DNA from: Pythium myriotylum
Lineage: Eukaryota; Oomycota; Peronosporomycetes; Pythiales; Pythiaceae
DNA length: 64,000 bases
Direction of reading: 5' to 3'
NCBI GenBank assembly: GCA_023091665.1
Contig: JALJCQ010000009.1
Span: 1,054,001-1,118,000 of the forward strand
Shown piece by piece: positions 10,131 to 19,912 of this stretch. The notes beneath the pieces are model-generated. The model was not told the origin of the DNA, did not search any database, and saw only the letters and a list, made by a program, of their open reading frames with translations. The position numbers and the translations under genes are program-made. How positions within the stretch are numbered: position 1 is the first letter of the stretch; each line of letters starts with the position of its first letter.

Positions 10131-10634
10131 ATGAAGATCTCGCCTCTCGCGATCGCCGCCGCATGCATCGCTGCTGGTAGTCTCGTCCACGCCACTGACA
10201 GTGCCGTCGCCACCACCACCAACGTCGTTCCCGACATGCCGACTGCCGAACAAGCGCTCGCGACGGTGCAGAAGATCGAGGCGTTGCCTGCAGGACTCAA
10301 GCTCACGGGGGCGACGGAGCCGATCAAGAACACGAACATGACGCCAAATCAGCCCACGTCATCGTCATCGTCGCCGTCGCCGTCGGGTGAGGCGACGCAT
10401 CAGGAGCAGTGGGGCCTGGGCCTGGGTGTCGGAGGAGGGTGGGGAGGTCTCGGATGGGGAGGCTGGGGTGGCTGGGGCGGTTGGGGCGGCTTCGGTCCGT
10501 ACCGTTTCGGGTACTCGTGTGGTGGACTGGGCGGTTGGGCGTATCCGTTGGGATACTGGAACGCGTTTGGTGCCGGTATCTGGGGCGGTGGTTGTGGCCT
10601 GGGTTTGGCGTATGGCGGTCTCTTCTACTGCTGA
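10131..10634 (+). CDS. Secreted Gly/Trp-rich protein (GWG family, type A)
   Basis: 167 aa. A signal peptide (MKISPLAIAAACIAAGSLVHA) precedes a Thr/Val-rich stretch and the family motif LTGATEPI. A Ser-rich linker follows, then the GWG module: QWGLGLG, repeated GWGG units, FGPYRFGYSCGGLGGWAYPL, and a C-terminal GGLFYC. The mature module has about nine Trp and three Cys. Upstream, only ~115 bp of the type A 5' flank (from ~10013) matches the other type A copies. Downstream from 10401 the DNA is duplicated at 16340, where the same module belongs to a type B gene, so this gene is a chimera of a type A head and a shared tail. Role unknown; secretion and a structural wall or adhesive use are inferred from composition. 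Confidence 0.82.
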   Translation: MKISPLAIAAACIAAGSLVHATDSAVATTTNVVPDMPTAEQALATVQKIEALPAGLKLTGATEPIKNTNMTPNQPTSSSSSPSPSGEATHQEQWGLGLGVGGGWGGLGWGGWGGWGGWGGFGPYRFGYSCGGLGGWAYPLGYWNAFGAGIWGGGCGLGLAYGGLFYC

Positions 10635-10774
10635 ACGGAAGTTGTGTCGCAGGAGATGTGACTGCGTATCATCTAACGGAAAAGAGAGATTGCATTTCCT
10701 TCATGGTACAGATTTCTAGCTGATTCTCTATCAATTCTGGGGATGCCATGATTTTCGACTGTGCTGTGTGGTTG

Positions 10775-11296
10775 TTAGGTTGGCGCTGGGGCTCCTAGGG
10801 ACCCCCACATGATGGACACCATCATGTCCCTGGCCTTGATAATCTTGGTGGCCCCCGAACCAACAACCCATCCACCAAACATAGGTAATTGCGAAACACC
10901 CCCATTCGGTCCGAGTGGCAGGATCATAGCCTCGACGCGGACACTTGGAAAGGGCTTCGATACAGCGCTTTTCTTCTTTCGGATCACCGGAACAAGTTCA
11001 CGCACGACGTGTTTTGCTCGAGCGCCAGCCCAGAACCCAAGCTTGGGCGTGTTATGGTCGACCACGTCGCCGAGTGCGAAGATGTGTCTGTACTTCGCGT
11101 CGTCTAGCTGTAGCTGAGCGTTCACCCGGACAGCGCCGCGGTCGTCTACCATCGCTGGGTCCATCGAGCGAACAAGCTCGGCGACGGGACTGAACCCACC
11201 ACAGAAAAGCTGAACGTCAGACTCGATCTCAGTGCCTTTGTTGGTTCGCAGCGTGCGCTTCACGAACGAATTCCCTGTCAGTCGCTTTAGTTCATC
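10775..11296 (-). pseudogene. FSP1/AIFM2-like FAD-NAD oxidoreductase, C-terminal fragment
   Basis: An open frame from 11296 to the stop at 10775 encodes only the C-terminal third of a pyridine-nucleotide disulfide oxidoreductase of the AIFM2/FSP1 type. Recognisable pieces are LFCGGF (second nucleotide-binding region), the FAD-contact motif HIFALGDVVD, KLGFWAGARAKHV, and a C-terminal ARDMMVSIMWGSLG. The GxGxxG FAD and NAD motifs are absent, an in-frame stop lies just upstream, and within ~155 bp upstream the 3' end of the oxygenase gene begins. It therefore looks like a 5'-truncated relic. An identical copy lies at 16714-17235. Confidence 0.75.
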
Positions 11297-11451
11297 TCAA
11301 TCCATTTGATCCTTGGATACGTTGAACGATGGTGAATGTTCATTTGCAGAAATTTAACTTTGTCGTGGACGATGCACAGACATGAATAATAAGTTGAGGG
11401 AAGAGGATACGCGAGCTCTGAGAGAGATTTGCATCCGTCATATATATATAC

Positions 11452-12820
11452 TTACTTCCGACGAGTTCGTTGGCGTCCTTGCTTCGTCATGTCAGTGGCT
11501 GATGTTGAGGATTCCGGGAAGACCGCTTCGAGTTGGGCGAGTGCCTCGTCCGCAGCTTGTCGCCGCTCTTGGTTCACTGGTTTTTTTGCAACGATAAGAG
11601 CATGTGGGCGCGCAGTTCGGTCAAGTGACCATGTCAAGAACTCTGAGAGATGTCTCTTTACTAGCGAGATAACGTGGTTTCGACGCTCGCCCGCAATCCG
11701 CATTCGAAGTTCGTGTTCGGACTCGGAGACAATAAAGTCCTTCACGCTGGTGCAGTCATCGCACCCATAACAGTGCATGTAGGGAATTTCTAGTTCATCA
11801 TCGAGTTTCCACGAATCGGGATTCGGTAGATTCTCAATCACTTGCGCCCGTAGCTTCGCTCCAACGTCAGCAATTTCAGTCTGCAGCACACTTTTGTTGG
11901 AAATCGTAGATACCAGTTCAACAAACGCTGGAACGACGACATCGACAGGAGAGAGCTCTCCGAGAAAGACACATTTGCCGATTAGCTTGGAAGAGGATGC
12001 TGCTCGACTTGCACTGCGCAGCAAATGACCCATCACGTCCTTATCTACCCCGTCAGCGATCTTCAGATCTGCTCTGTATCTCTTGGCGGCAGAAGTGTTG
12101 ATATTGTATTTGCGTGGCGAAGGTGGCGATGTGAGGAAGTGTTCAAACATCTGGTCGATGTGCCTGGGACTACAGTATGTGGTTACTCCGTCCATGTCCC
12201 CCGTCGCAGCTAGCGACGAGATCAAATTGGCTCGACTCCGCAGGTTTAGCTCCTTCACACGATCTTTCATGACCTCAAACAGCTTCGGAAGACATACATC
12301 CCAGCCAAAGCGTCCGATCGCCTTAGCCAGAACGAGGTCAGTGTCATACTCGAAAACTATGCAGCTACGCACGATCCATACAAAGACGTCGACGTCGTTC
12401 ATTTGAACTGCCGTGTCGATACTCAGCTGGAACCAATGGGCAACATTGTGCCAGTTGTGCACGCGCTTAGCAAATGCAAGCTCGGCGAACTGCTTGGCTT
12501 CTGTGATGCTATCTTCCTTCCGATTGCCGTCCAAGATCGAGAACCTCCAGTCGAAAATGAAGCTTTGAGGGCCGGATGCGATCCTTTGTTTGTACACTTG
12601 GGACTGCGGGAGCACCACAAGCGCGGCATTTTTGTACCAGCACTCGCGCCGCATGCCCTCGTTTCCTGTGTAATGAGTCTCTTGGCTGTCGAACTTGACA
12701 CGGTCGAAACGCCCTATTGGTCCGAGCTCGTCTTTCCAGAACACCTCACATGTTTTGAACCCCGCAGAGGCAGCGACGTCATCCACACATTGCCAGGGGC
12801 CTTCGAGATGAACAGTTCGC
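11452..12820 (-). pseudogene. 2OG-Fe(II) oxygenase gene, 5'-truncated copy
   Basis: The last ~445 codons of the gene at 17391-19777, lost upstream of the duplication breakpoint at 12821. Reading back from the gene, the frame hits TAG inside the telomere-like junction bases, and no ATG precedes the conserved frame. The Fe(II)/2OG-binding domain (the catalytic part) is entirely missing; only the helical C-terminal region with its CYGCDDC pair remains. It is unlikely to make an enzyme. Confidence 0.8.
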
Positions 12821-12830
12821 TAGGGTTTAG
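12821..12830. other. Rearrangement junction with telomere-like filler
   Basis: TAGGGTTTAG sits exactly where homology to the oxygenase gene ends (compare 18760) and homology to the type A GWG gene begins (12831, compare 15456). Nine of these bases match neither parent. The sequence is a permutation of TTTAGGG, the repeat unit reported for oomycete telomeres. Confidence 0.6.
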
Positions 12831-13060
12831 GACGTGGGCTGATTCGGCGTCATGTTCGTGTTCTTGATCGGCTCCGTCGCCCCCGTGAGCTTGAGTCCTG
12901 CAGGCAACGCCTCGATCTTCTGCACCGTCGCGAGCGCTTGTTCGGCAGTCGGCATGTCGGGAACGACGTTGGTGGTGGTGGCGACGGCACTGTCAGTGGC
13001 GTGGACGAGACTACCAGCAGCGATGCATGCGGCGGCGATCGCGAGAGGCGAGATCTTCAT
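12827..13060 (-). pseudogene. GWG type A gene truncated before its Gly-rich module
   Basis: Encodes the type A signal peptide and variable region (77 aa) as in 10131-10634, but breaks off after NQPTS, where the junction bases supply TAA. The entire GWG module is lost. Its head-to-head partner at 13463 is intact. It could still make a short secreted peptide, but it lacks the family's defining domain. Confidence 0.8.
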
Positions 13061-13462
13061 GGTTGTGTTTGTTGTTGTTGTATTGGTGCTGTCGGTTGTT
13101 GAGCGAGCGCGAGTGCTACTGTGCAAGTGTTGATGTTGCTTGGACACTTGAGCTGCGCGTGGGAAGTTGCTGAGTGAGTTTAGGATCCGATCATGCGATC
13201 AAGCTCCGATGAGGTTCGGAACATAATGATCCTTGCCACGGAACTCGCTTTTGAAAAGAGGATCTTGTTTGATAACCATCACATCCATCATTGCGGGTCC
13301 TAAGATTTTTCACGGACCGAAGTTCGTGATGTAATACCGATGAGCAGTAGTCCCGATCCAACGCATCGAGCCCACTCCGCAACTTGCGACCAACCAACCA
13401 ACCAAGCATCCCAAGCATTTCACACAAAGAATCAAGCATCCCATCGCACCGCGTCGCCAAAG
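13061..13462. promoter_or_regulatory. Shared divergent promoter of a type A/type B GWG pair
   Basis: 402 bp between two divergent ATGs, duplicated at 15686-16087. It must contain both promoters and both 5' leaders. The type A side is rich in CAACA/ACAACAAC leader sequence and the type B side in CAACCAACCAACCAAGCAT. No TATA box is obvious. Confidence 0.6.
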
Positions 13463-13948
13463 ATGAAGTTCTCTCTCGTCGCTACCGCCATCGCTTGTGT
13501 CGCTCTCGCCAACGCCAGCGCCAACGCCGCTGACATCTCCAAGCCTACCACCACGGCTTCTGCTGCCATCAACACAGTCCCAGAGATGCCGACGCCTGCA
13601 CAAGCCCTCGAGGCCGTGAAGAAGACCGAGCTTCCCCCAAACGTTGTGCTGACCGGGAGAACGGAGCCCATTCAGATGAAGACGAGCGACGTCACCACGA
13701 CGACGACATCCCACCAGGAGCAGTGGGGCCTGGGCCTGGGTGTCGGAGGAGGGTGGGGAGGTCTCGGATGGGGAGGCTGGGGTGGCTGGGGCGGTTGGGG
13801 CGGCTTCGGTCCGTACCGTTTCGGGTACTCGTGTGGTGGACTGGGCGGTTGGGCGTATCCGTTGGGATACTGGAACGCGTTTGGTGCCGGTATCTGGGGC
13901 GGTGGTTGTGGCCTGGGTTTGGCGTATGGCGGACTCTTTTATTGCTGA
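13463..13948 (+). CDS. Secreted GWG protein, type B
   Basis: 161 aa. Signal peptide MKFSLVATAIACVALANASA, variable region, then LPPNVVLTGRTEPIQMKT, and the GWG module (~84-161) with Cys at 124, 139 and 161. The module DNA is essentially the same as in the type A genes although the first 80 residues differ, so heads diverge while tails are homogenised. It is divergent from the truncated type A gene at 13060 and convergent with the type A gene at 15182 through an inverted repeat. Confidence 0.85.
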   Translation: MKFSLVATAIACVALANASANAADISKPTTTASAAINTVPEMPTPAQALEAVKKTELPPNVVLTGRTEPIQMKTSDVTTTTTSHQEQWGLGLGVGGGWGGLGWGGWGGWGGWGGFGPYRFGYSCGGLGGWAYPLGYWNAFGAGIWGGGCGLGLAYGGLFYC

Positions 13949-14120
13949 GCGGGTGGGAGCCTCGCTCCCATGAAACACGCACATGGCACGGATGACACTG
14001 TGTTGGATGGGGCTATTGACTAGGCCTCGAGGGAACACAACCAGCTCATTTCATTACAATACACATGGAACGAATGCCTAAATTGATTCAGATGACTTGC
14101 CCATTTTTTGTGTCGAAAGT
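13715..14120. repeat. Inverted repeat, left arm
   Basis: About 400 bp comprising the GWG module, stop and 3' flank. It matches the reverse complement of 15010-15415, paired positions summing to 29130. Beyond ~14110 the match decays (C/A mismatch in the T-run, then scattered identity). Confidence 0.8.
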
Positions 14121-15009
14121 CGTAGCGGTGGTGGCCATGGCAATCGAGGGTAGGGTGAAACGAGGATAAAGCACGAAGGAATTGGTGTGTGCGTGGTAAA
14201 GAGCCGATTGTAGAGTGGGCTAGTCCGTTGTTGGGAGCGATCGATCGAGTGGCTGAGGGGGGGGGTGACGAGTGCAGTCGAAGCAGTAACTATGAATAGT
14301 TGTCCTTGATGACTGAAGTCAACGCAGTACTGTAGGGGTGTTCGTGAACAGTGGGGCTCGTGTTGATGGTCATGGCTTCAGTTCAACTTGAAATACGACA
14401 TCCACTCTGAGCAGTAGACAGAGTGACGGTGCGATTGCGCACCATGCATGCCACGCTGGAGGCACAATGAGCTAGTCGTCTGAAGAGTCGTGTAATGAAA
14501 CGAGCTGGTTGTATATGATCGAGGATTCGTCAATAGTTCTATCTAATAATTCCATCCAACGCGGCGTCGTCCATACCGGATATTTCGTGAAGCGAGGTGC
14601 GCAGGCGCTTAGCAGGAGGAGAGCTTGCGAAATAAAGTGCTCAGGTCACACTTGGACTTCAAGACCAAGTCAACAGGCGGTATTCTCGAACAGTGACGTT
14701 GTGCACCGGTTGGATCCAAGCGTGGTTGATTGCCTTTTTTTGTATTACGAACAGTGTCCGACAGTCTAATAGGGCCAGGTTGATTGCCTTGTCATACAAC
14801 TTCCTAAAAAATCAGAAATGACTGAGAGGCTGCAGAGAACTACTTAGCTGTAACCATTTGCAGCAAACTATTTGGCCGAACAAAACGTTCGCCTAGTAGA
14901 AGAACGACAACCCTTCTGGTCGAGCAATGGACAGAGTAACGGTAACGGTTACGAAAATGCACGATCCTTGCCACACTGAATACAGTACACCGAGTCCGAG
15001 CTCGCTACC
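14121..15009. other. Unique spacer between inverted repeat arms
   Basis: About 890 bp with no supported gene. A short frame at 14509-14769 shows no recognisable product. It contains a G-run at 14258 and an 11-bp palindrome, GTAACGGTTAC, near 14945. It separates the 3' ends of two convergent GWG genes. Confidence 0.55.
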
Positions 15010-15415
15010 ACTATCGACACAAAAAATTGGCAAGTCATCTGAATCAATTTAGGCATTCGTTCCATGTGTATTGTAATGAAATGAGCTGGTTGTGTTCCCT
15101 CGAGGCCTAGTCAATAGCCCCATCCAACACAGTGTCATCCGTGCCATGTGCGTGTTTCATGGGAGCGAGGCTCCCACCCGCTCAGCAATAAAAGAGTCCG
15201 CCATACGCCAAACCCAGGCCACAACCACCGCCCCAGATACCGGCACCAAACGCGTTCCAGTATCCCAACGGATACGCCCAACCGCCCAGTCCACCACACG
15301 AGTACCCGAAACGGTACGGACCGAAGCCGCCCCAACCGCCCCAGCCACCCCAGCCTCCCCATCCGAGACCTCCCCACCCTCCTCCGACACCCAGGCCCAG
15401 GCCCCACTGCTCCTG
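15010..15415. repeat. Inverted repeat, right arm
   Basis: Reverse-complement partner of 13715-14120. Together they would form a ~400-bp stem with a ~890-bp loop, and they place two GWG genes tail to tail. Confidence 0.8.
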
Positions 15416-15685
15416 ATGCGTCGCCTCACCCGACGGCGACGGCGACGATGACGATGACGTGGGCTGATTTGGCGTCATGTTCGTGTTCTTGATCGGCTCC
15501 GTCGCCCCCGTGAGCTTGAGTCCTGCAGGCAACGCCTCGATCTTCTGCACCGTCGCGAGCGCTTGTTCGGCAGTCGGCATGTCGGGAACGACGTTGGTGG
15601 TGGTGGCGACGGCACTGTCAGTGGCGTGGACGAGACTACCAGCAGCGATGCATGCGGCGGCGATCGCGAGAGGCGAGATCTTCAT
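15182..15685 (-). CDS. Secreted GWG protein, type A
   Basis: 167 aa, matching 10131-10634 in the signal peptide, Ser-rich linker and GWG module. Unlike that copy it keeps a full divergent promoter and a type B partner at 16088, so this pair probably represents the ancestral arrangement of the locus. Confidence 0.85.
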   Translation of the reverse strand: MKISPLAIAAACIAAGSLVHATDSAVATTTNVVPDMPTAEQALATVQKIEALPAGLKLTGATEPIKNTNMTPNQPTSSSSSPSPSGEATHQEQWGLGLGVGGGWGGLGWGGWGGWGGWGGFGPYRFGYSCGGLGGWAYPLGYWNAFGAGIWGGGCGLGLAYGGLFYC

Positions 15686-16087
15686 GGTTGTGTTTGTTGT
15701 TGTTGTATTGGTGCTGTCGGTTGTTGAGCGAGCGCGAGTGCTACTGTGCAAGTGTTGATGTTGCTTGGACACTTGAGCTGCGCGTGGGAAGTTGCTGAGT
15801 GAGTTTAGGATCCGATCATGCGATCAAGCTCCGATGAGGTTCGGAACATAATGATCCTTGCCACGGAACTCGCTTTTGAAAAGAGGATCTTGTTTGATAA
15901 CCATCACATCCATCATTGCGGGTCCTAAGATTTTTCACGGACCGAAGTTCGTGATGTAATACCGATGAGCAGTAGTCCCGATCCAACGCATCGAGCCCAC
16001 TCCGCAACTTGCGACCAACCAACCAACCAAGCATCCCAAGCATTTCACACAAAGAATCAAGCATCCCATCGCACCGCGTCGCCAAAG
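15686..16087. promoter_or_regulatory. Shared divergent promoter, second copy
   Basis: 402 bp matching 13061-13462, between the intact type A (15182) and type B (16088) genes. Confidence 0.6.
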
Positions 16088-16573
16088 ATGAAGTTCTCTC
16101 TCGTCGCTACCGCCATCGCTTGTGTCGCTCTCGCCAACGCCAGCGCCAACGCCGCTGACATCTCCAAGCCTACCACCACGGCTTCTGCTGCCATCAACAC
16201 AGTCCCAGAGATGCCGACGCCTGCACAAGCCCTCGAGGCCGTGAAGAAGACCGAGCTTCCCCCGAACGTTGTGCTGACCGGGAGAACGGAGCCCATTCAG
16301 ATGAAGACGAGCGACGTCACCACGACGACGATATCCCACCAGGAGCAGTGGGGCCTGGGCCTGGGTGTCGGAGGAGGGTGGGGAGGTCTCGGATGGGGAG
16401 GCTGGGGTGGCTGGGGCGGTTGGGGCGGCTTCGGTCCGTACCGTTTCGGGTACTCGTGTGGTGGACTGGGCGGTTGGGCGTATCCGTTGGGATACTGGAA
16501 CGCGTTTGGTGCCGGTATCTGGGGCGGTGGTTGTGGCCTGGGTTTGGCGTATGGCGGTCTCTTCTACTGCTGA
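16088..16573 (+). CDS. Secreted GWG protein, type B
   Basis: 161 aa, as 13463-13948 with a Thr-to-Ile change just before the SHQEQW start of the module. Its downstream DNA (FSP1 fragment, then oxygenase) is the source or copy of the tract following 10634. Confidence 0.85.
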   Translation: MKFSLVATAIACVALANASANAADISKPTTTASAAINTVPEMPTPAQALEAVKKTELPPNVVLTGRTEPIQMKTSDVTTTTISHQEQWGLGLGVGGGWGGLGWGGWGGWGGWGGFGPYRFGYSCGGLGGWAYPLGYWNAFGAGIWGGGCGLGLAYGGLFYC

Positions 16574-18760
16574 ACGGAAGTTGTGTCGCAGGAGATGTGA
16601 CTGCGTATCATCTAACGGAAAAGAGAGATTGCATTTCCTTCATGGTACAGATTTCTAGCTGATTCTCTATCAATTCTGGGGATGCCATGATTTTCGACTG
16701 TGCTGTGTGGTTGTTAGGTTGGCGCTGGGGCTCCTAGGGACCCCCACATGATGGACACCATCATGTCCCTGGCCTTGATAATCTTGGTGGCCCCCGAACC
16801 AACAACCCATCCACCAAACATAGGTAATTGCGAAACACCCCCATTCGGTCCGAGTGGCAGGATCATAGCCTCGACGCGGACACTTGGAAAGGGCTTCGAT
16901 ACAGCGCTTTTCTTCTTTCGGATCACCGGAACAAGTTCACGCACGACGTGTTTTGCTCGAGCGCCAGCCCAGAACCCAAGCTTGGGCGTGTTATGGTCGA
17001 CCACGTCGCCGAGTGCGAAGATGTGTCTGTACTTCGCGTCGTCTAGCTGTAGCTGAGCGTTCACCCGGACAGCGCCGCGGTCGTCTACCATCGCTGGGTC
17101 CATCGAGCGAACAAGCTCGGCGACGGGACTGAACCCACCACAGAAAAGCTGAACGTCAGACTCGATCTCAGTGCCTTTGTTGGTTCGCAGCGTGCGCTTC
17201 ACGAACGAATTCCCTGTCAGTCGCTTTAGTTCATCTCAATCCATTTGATCCTTGGATACGTTGAACGATGGTGAATGTTCATTTGCAGAAATTTAACTTT
17301 GTCGTGGACGATGCACAGACATGAATAATAAGTTGAGGGAAGAGGATACGCGAGCTCTGAGAGAGATTTGCATCCGTCATATATATATACTTACTTCCGA
17401 CGAGTTCGTTGGCGTCCTTGCTTCGTCATGTCAGTGGCTGATGTTGAGGATTCCGGGAAGACCGCTTCGAGTTGGGCGAGTGCCTCGTCCGCAGCTTGTC
17501 GCCGCTCTTGGTTCACTGGTTTTTTTGCAACGATAAGAGCATGTGGGCGCGCAGTTCGGTCAAGTGACCATGTCAAGAACTCTGAGAGATGTCTCTTTAC
17601 TAGCGAGATAACGTGGTTTCGACGCTCGCCCGCAATCCGCATTCGAAGTTCGTGTTCGGACTCGGAGACAATAAAGTCCTTCACGCTGGTGCAGTCATCG
17701 CACCCATAACAGTGCATGTAGGGAATTTCTAGTTCATCATCGAGTTTCCACGAATCGGGATTCGGTAGATTCTCAATCACTTGCGCCCGTAGCTTCGCTC
17801 CAACGTCAGCAATTTCAGTCTGCAGCACACTTTTGTTGGAAATCGTAGATACCAGTTCAACAAACGCTGGAACGACGACATCGACAGGAGAGAGCTCTCC
17901 GAGAAAGACACATTTGCCGATTAGCTTGGAAGAGGATGCTGCTCGACTTGCACTGCGCAGCAAATGACCCATCACGTCCTTATCTACCCCGTCAGCGATC
18001 TTCAGATCTGCTCTGTATCTCTTGGCGGCAGAAGTGTTGATATTGTATTTGCGTGGCGAAGGTGGCGATGTGAGGAAGTGTTCAAACATCTGGTCGATGT
18101 GCCTGGGACTACAGTATGTGGTTACTCCGTCCATGTCCCCCGTCGCAGCTAGCGACGAGATCAAATTGGCTCGACTCCGCAGGTTTAGCTCCTTCACACG
18201 ATCTTTCATGACCTCAAACAGCTTCGGAAGACATACATCCCAGCCAAAGCGTCCGATCGCCTTAGCCAGAACGAGGTCAGTGTCATACTCGAAAACTATG
18301 CAGCTACGCACGATCCATACAAAGACGTCGACGTCGTTCATTTGAACTGCCGTGTCGATACTCAGCTGGAACCAATGGGCAACATTGTGCCAGTTGTGCA
18401 CGCGCTTAGCAAATGCAAGCTCGGCGAACTGCTTGGCTTCTGTGATGCTATCTTCCTTCCGATTGCCGTCCAAGATCGAGAACCTCCAGTCGAAAATGAA
18501 GCTTTGAGGGCCGGATGCGATCCTTTGTTTGTACACTTGGGACTGCGGGAGCACCACAAGCGCGGCATTTTTGTACCAGCACTCGCGCCGCATGCCCTCG
18601 TTTCCTGTGTAATGAGTCTCTTGGCTGTCGAACTTGACACGGTCGAAACGCCCTATTGGTCCGAGCTCGTCTTTCCAGAACACCTCACATGTTTTGAACC
18701 CCGCAGAGGCAGCGACGTCATCCACACATTGCCAGGGGCCTTCGAGATGAACAGTTCGCT
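16340..18760. repeat. Segmental duplication, copy 2 (partner 10401-12821)
   Basis: The copy that continues into the 5' part of the oxygenase gene, so it is likely closer to the original arrangement. Confidence 0.85.
16714..17235 (-). pseudogene. FSP1/AIFM2-like C-terminal fragment, second copy
   Basis: Same content as 10775-11296: GGF, FALGDVVD and AGARAKHV motifs retained, N-terminal Rossmann motifs absent. The truncation pre-dates the duplication, because both copies break at the same place. Confidence 0.75.
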
Positions 18761-19777
18761 CTTTCTCGTCCTCGTCCTCGTATTCGTATTCCGGATCATA
18801 AGCGAAGCAATAGGAGAGCTGGCAGAGGAACAACTGATACCGGCCTTTGACGAAGTTGCCCTTACTGTTGGCACAAAACTGCGCGAGACGCTGGGCGATT
18901 GCCAGATCTTTGTTCTTGAGCTGATCAATCGTGAGACTCTGTGTCGTGTACTTGTGTTCCAGTACGTAAGTGAAGACGCGGGGATTGATTCGTTCCTTGA
19001 GTGATGAGTTTGTCATCAGGCCCCAGCGTAGGACTTTCTTGACTGTCGGCGTAGTGAAGTACGTCGTGAGCGCTGTCGTCAGCTCAGGAACACTAGTGTC
19101 GAACTGGACAAGTTGGGGCTTCTTCCTGCGACCCGGAGGAATGACGAGGTTGTACGTCAGGCAGATGCGGTAGCCTTTCGTCACGGGCTCAACCGCGTGT
19201 TCACAGTCAGCGTAGAAGGCTGCATACGAGACAGTCTTGCTAGCGCCGTTATACCCGCCTCTCCAGCGATGCGGCGTGCCTTCGCGCTGGTTCTGCTGGC
19301 CCGGTGGATACACGACAAGCGCGCCACCTTGGTACGTGCTGGGCACTAGCACAACGAGCGTGCCGAACATGCCCGGTTCCTTCTCGCTGTCTTGGTGGAG
19401 CTCGAACTTGCCGCCTTTTTCGTAGATTAGAAGCTTGTAGAGCTTGGCCTGCACGCTCGCGGGCGTGGCGACGCCCATGCGGCGCGCACACTCGGCAGTC
19501 AACGGATCGATCACGCCTTTCTGCCACTCGGCGTTGAGCTCGAACTCGCTCGGGTTGAGCTCCCACGTGTTGCGCACGCGCTTGTCCACGAGCGTCTCCT
19601 CGCCGTGGCCGTACGGCGCGAGCTTGGCCCTGGCGATCAGCGCCTTCGCCGAGGCCGCCGTCACGGGCAGCGTGATGGCGCCGCGGCCGCCGCGTCGACG
19701 TCGCCGCTCGCGTAGAACGCGCCGGGCTTGTCCACGGCGTCGAGCACGGCGCACACGGCGTGCAGCGGTAGAGTCAT
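17391..19777 (-). CDS. 2-oxoglutarate/Fe(II) oxygenase with a probable N-terminal frameshift
   Basis: A ~795-residue protein with an N-terminal prolyl-4-hydroxylase-like domain and a long helical C-terminal region. Iron ligands are visible as H-x-D in KFELHQDSEKEPGMFGT and a distal His in YADCEHAVEPV; the 2OG-binding Arg is in TKGYRICLTY. The C-terminal part has a CYGCDDC pair and a basic helical end. The conserved frame is open from 17391 upstream past 19777, but the only plausible start, MTLPLHAVCAVLDAVDKPG at 19775-19777, lies in another frame. The switch falls in the GC-rich run 19678-19700, and the total length (2387 nt) is not a multiple of three. Either one base is missing in the sequence or the gene is disrupted. 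Family members hydroxylate proteins or nucleic acids; the substrate here is unknown. Confidence 0.72.
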
Positions 19778-19912
19778 GTTGACGGATGCAGTGGAAATGG
19801 AGGGAGCCGATGAGCAGCTCATTCGTTCGCGCCAAAAGTAGCGTAATATCGACAGGTCCAAAACGAATATTTGACAACAACCACGTAAGTATCTGTGACG
19901 TGTGAGAGGTTT

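Larger units (their letters stand above)
10401..12821. repeat. Segmental duplication, copy 1 (partner 16340-18760)
   Basis: A 2421-bp direct repeat at constant offset 5939. It spans the GWG module, the FSP1-like pseudogene and most of the 2OG oxygenase gene. I saw no differences in the stretches compared, so the duplication is recent, or the copies have been homogenised by gene conversion. Confidence 0.85.
12831..13948. repeat. Direct repeat, copy 1 (partner 15456-16573)
   Basis: An 1118-bp segment at offset 2625 carrying the type A 5' part, the shared promoter and the type B gene. The copies are nearly identical; for example A/G at 13624/16263 and C/T in the ACA/ATA codon before the Ser-His of the module. 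Confidence 0.85.

Noticed and set aside
10387..10723. Arg/Val-rich and Pro-rich frames overlapping every GWG module
   Set aside because: Shadows produced by the GC-biased Gly-rich repeat in other frames; no signal peptide or family.
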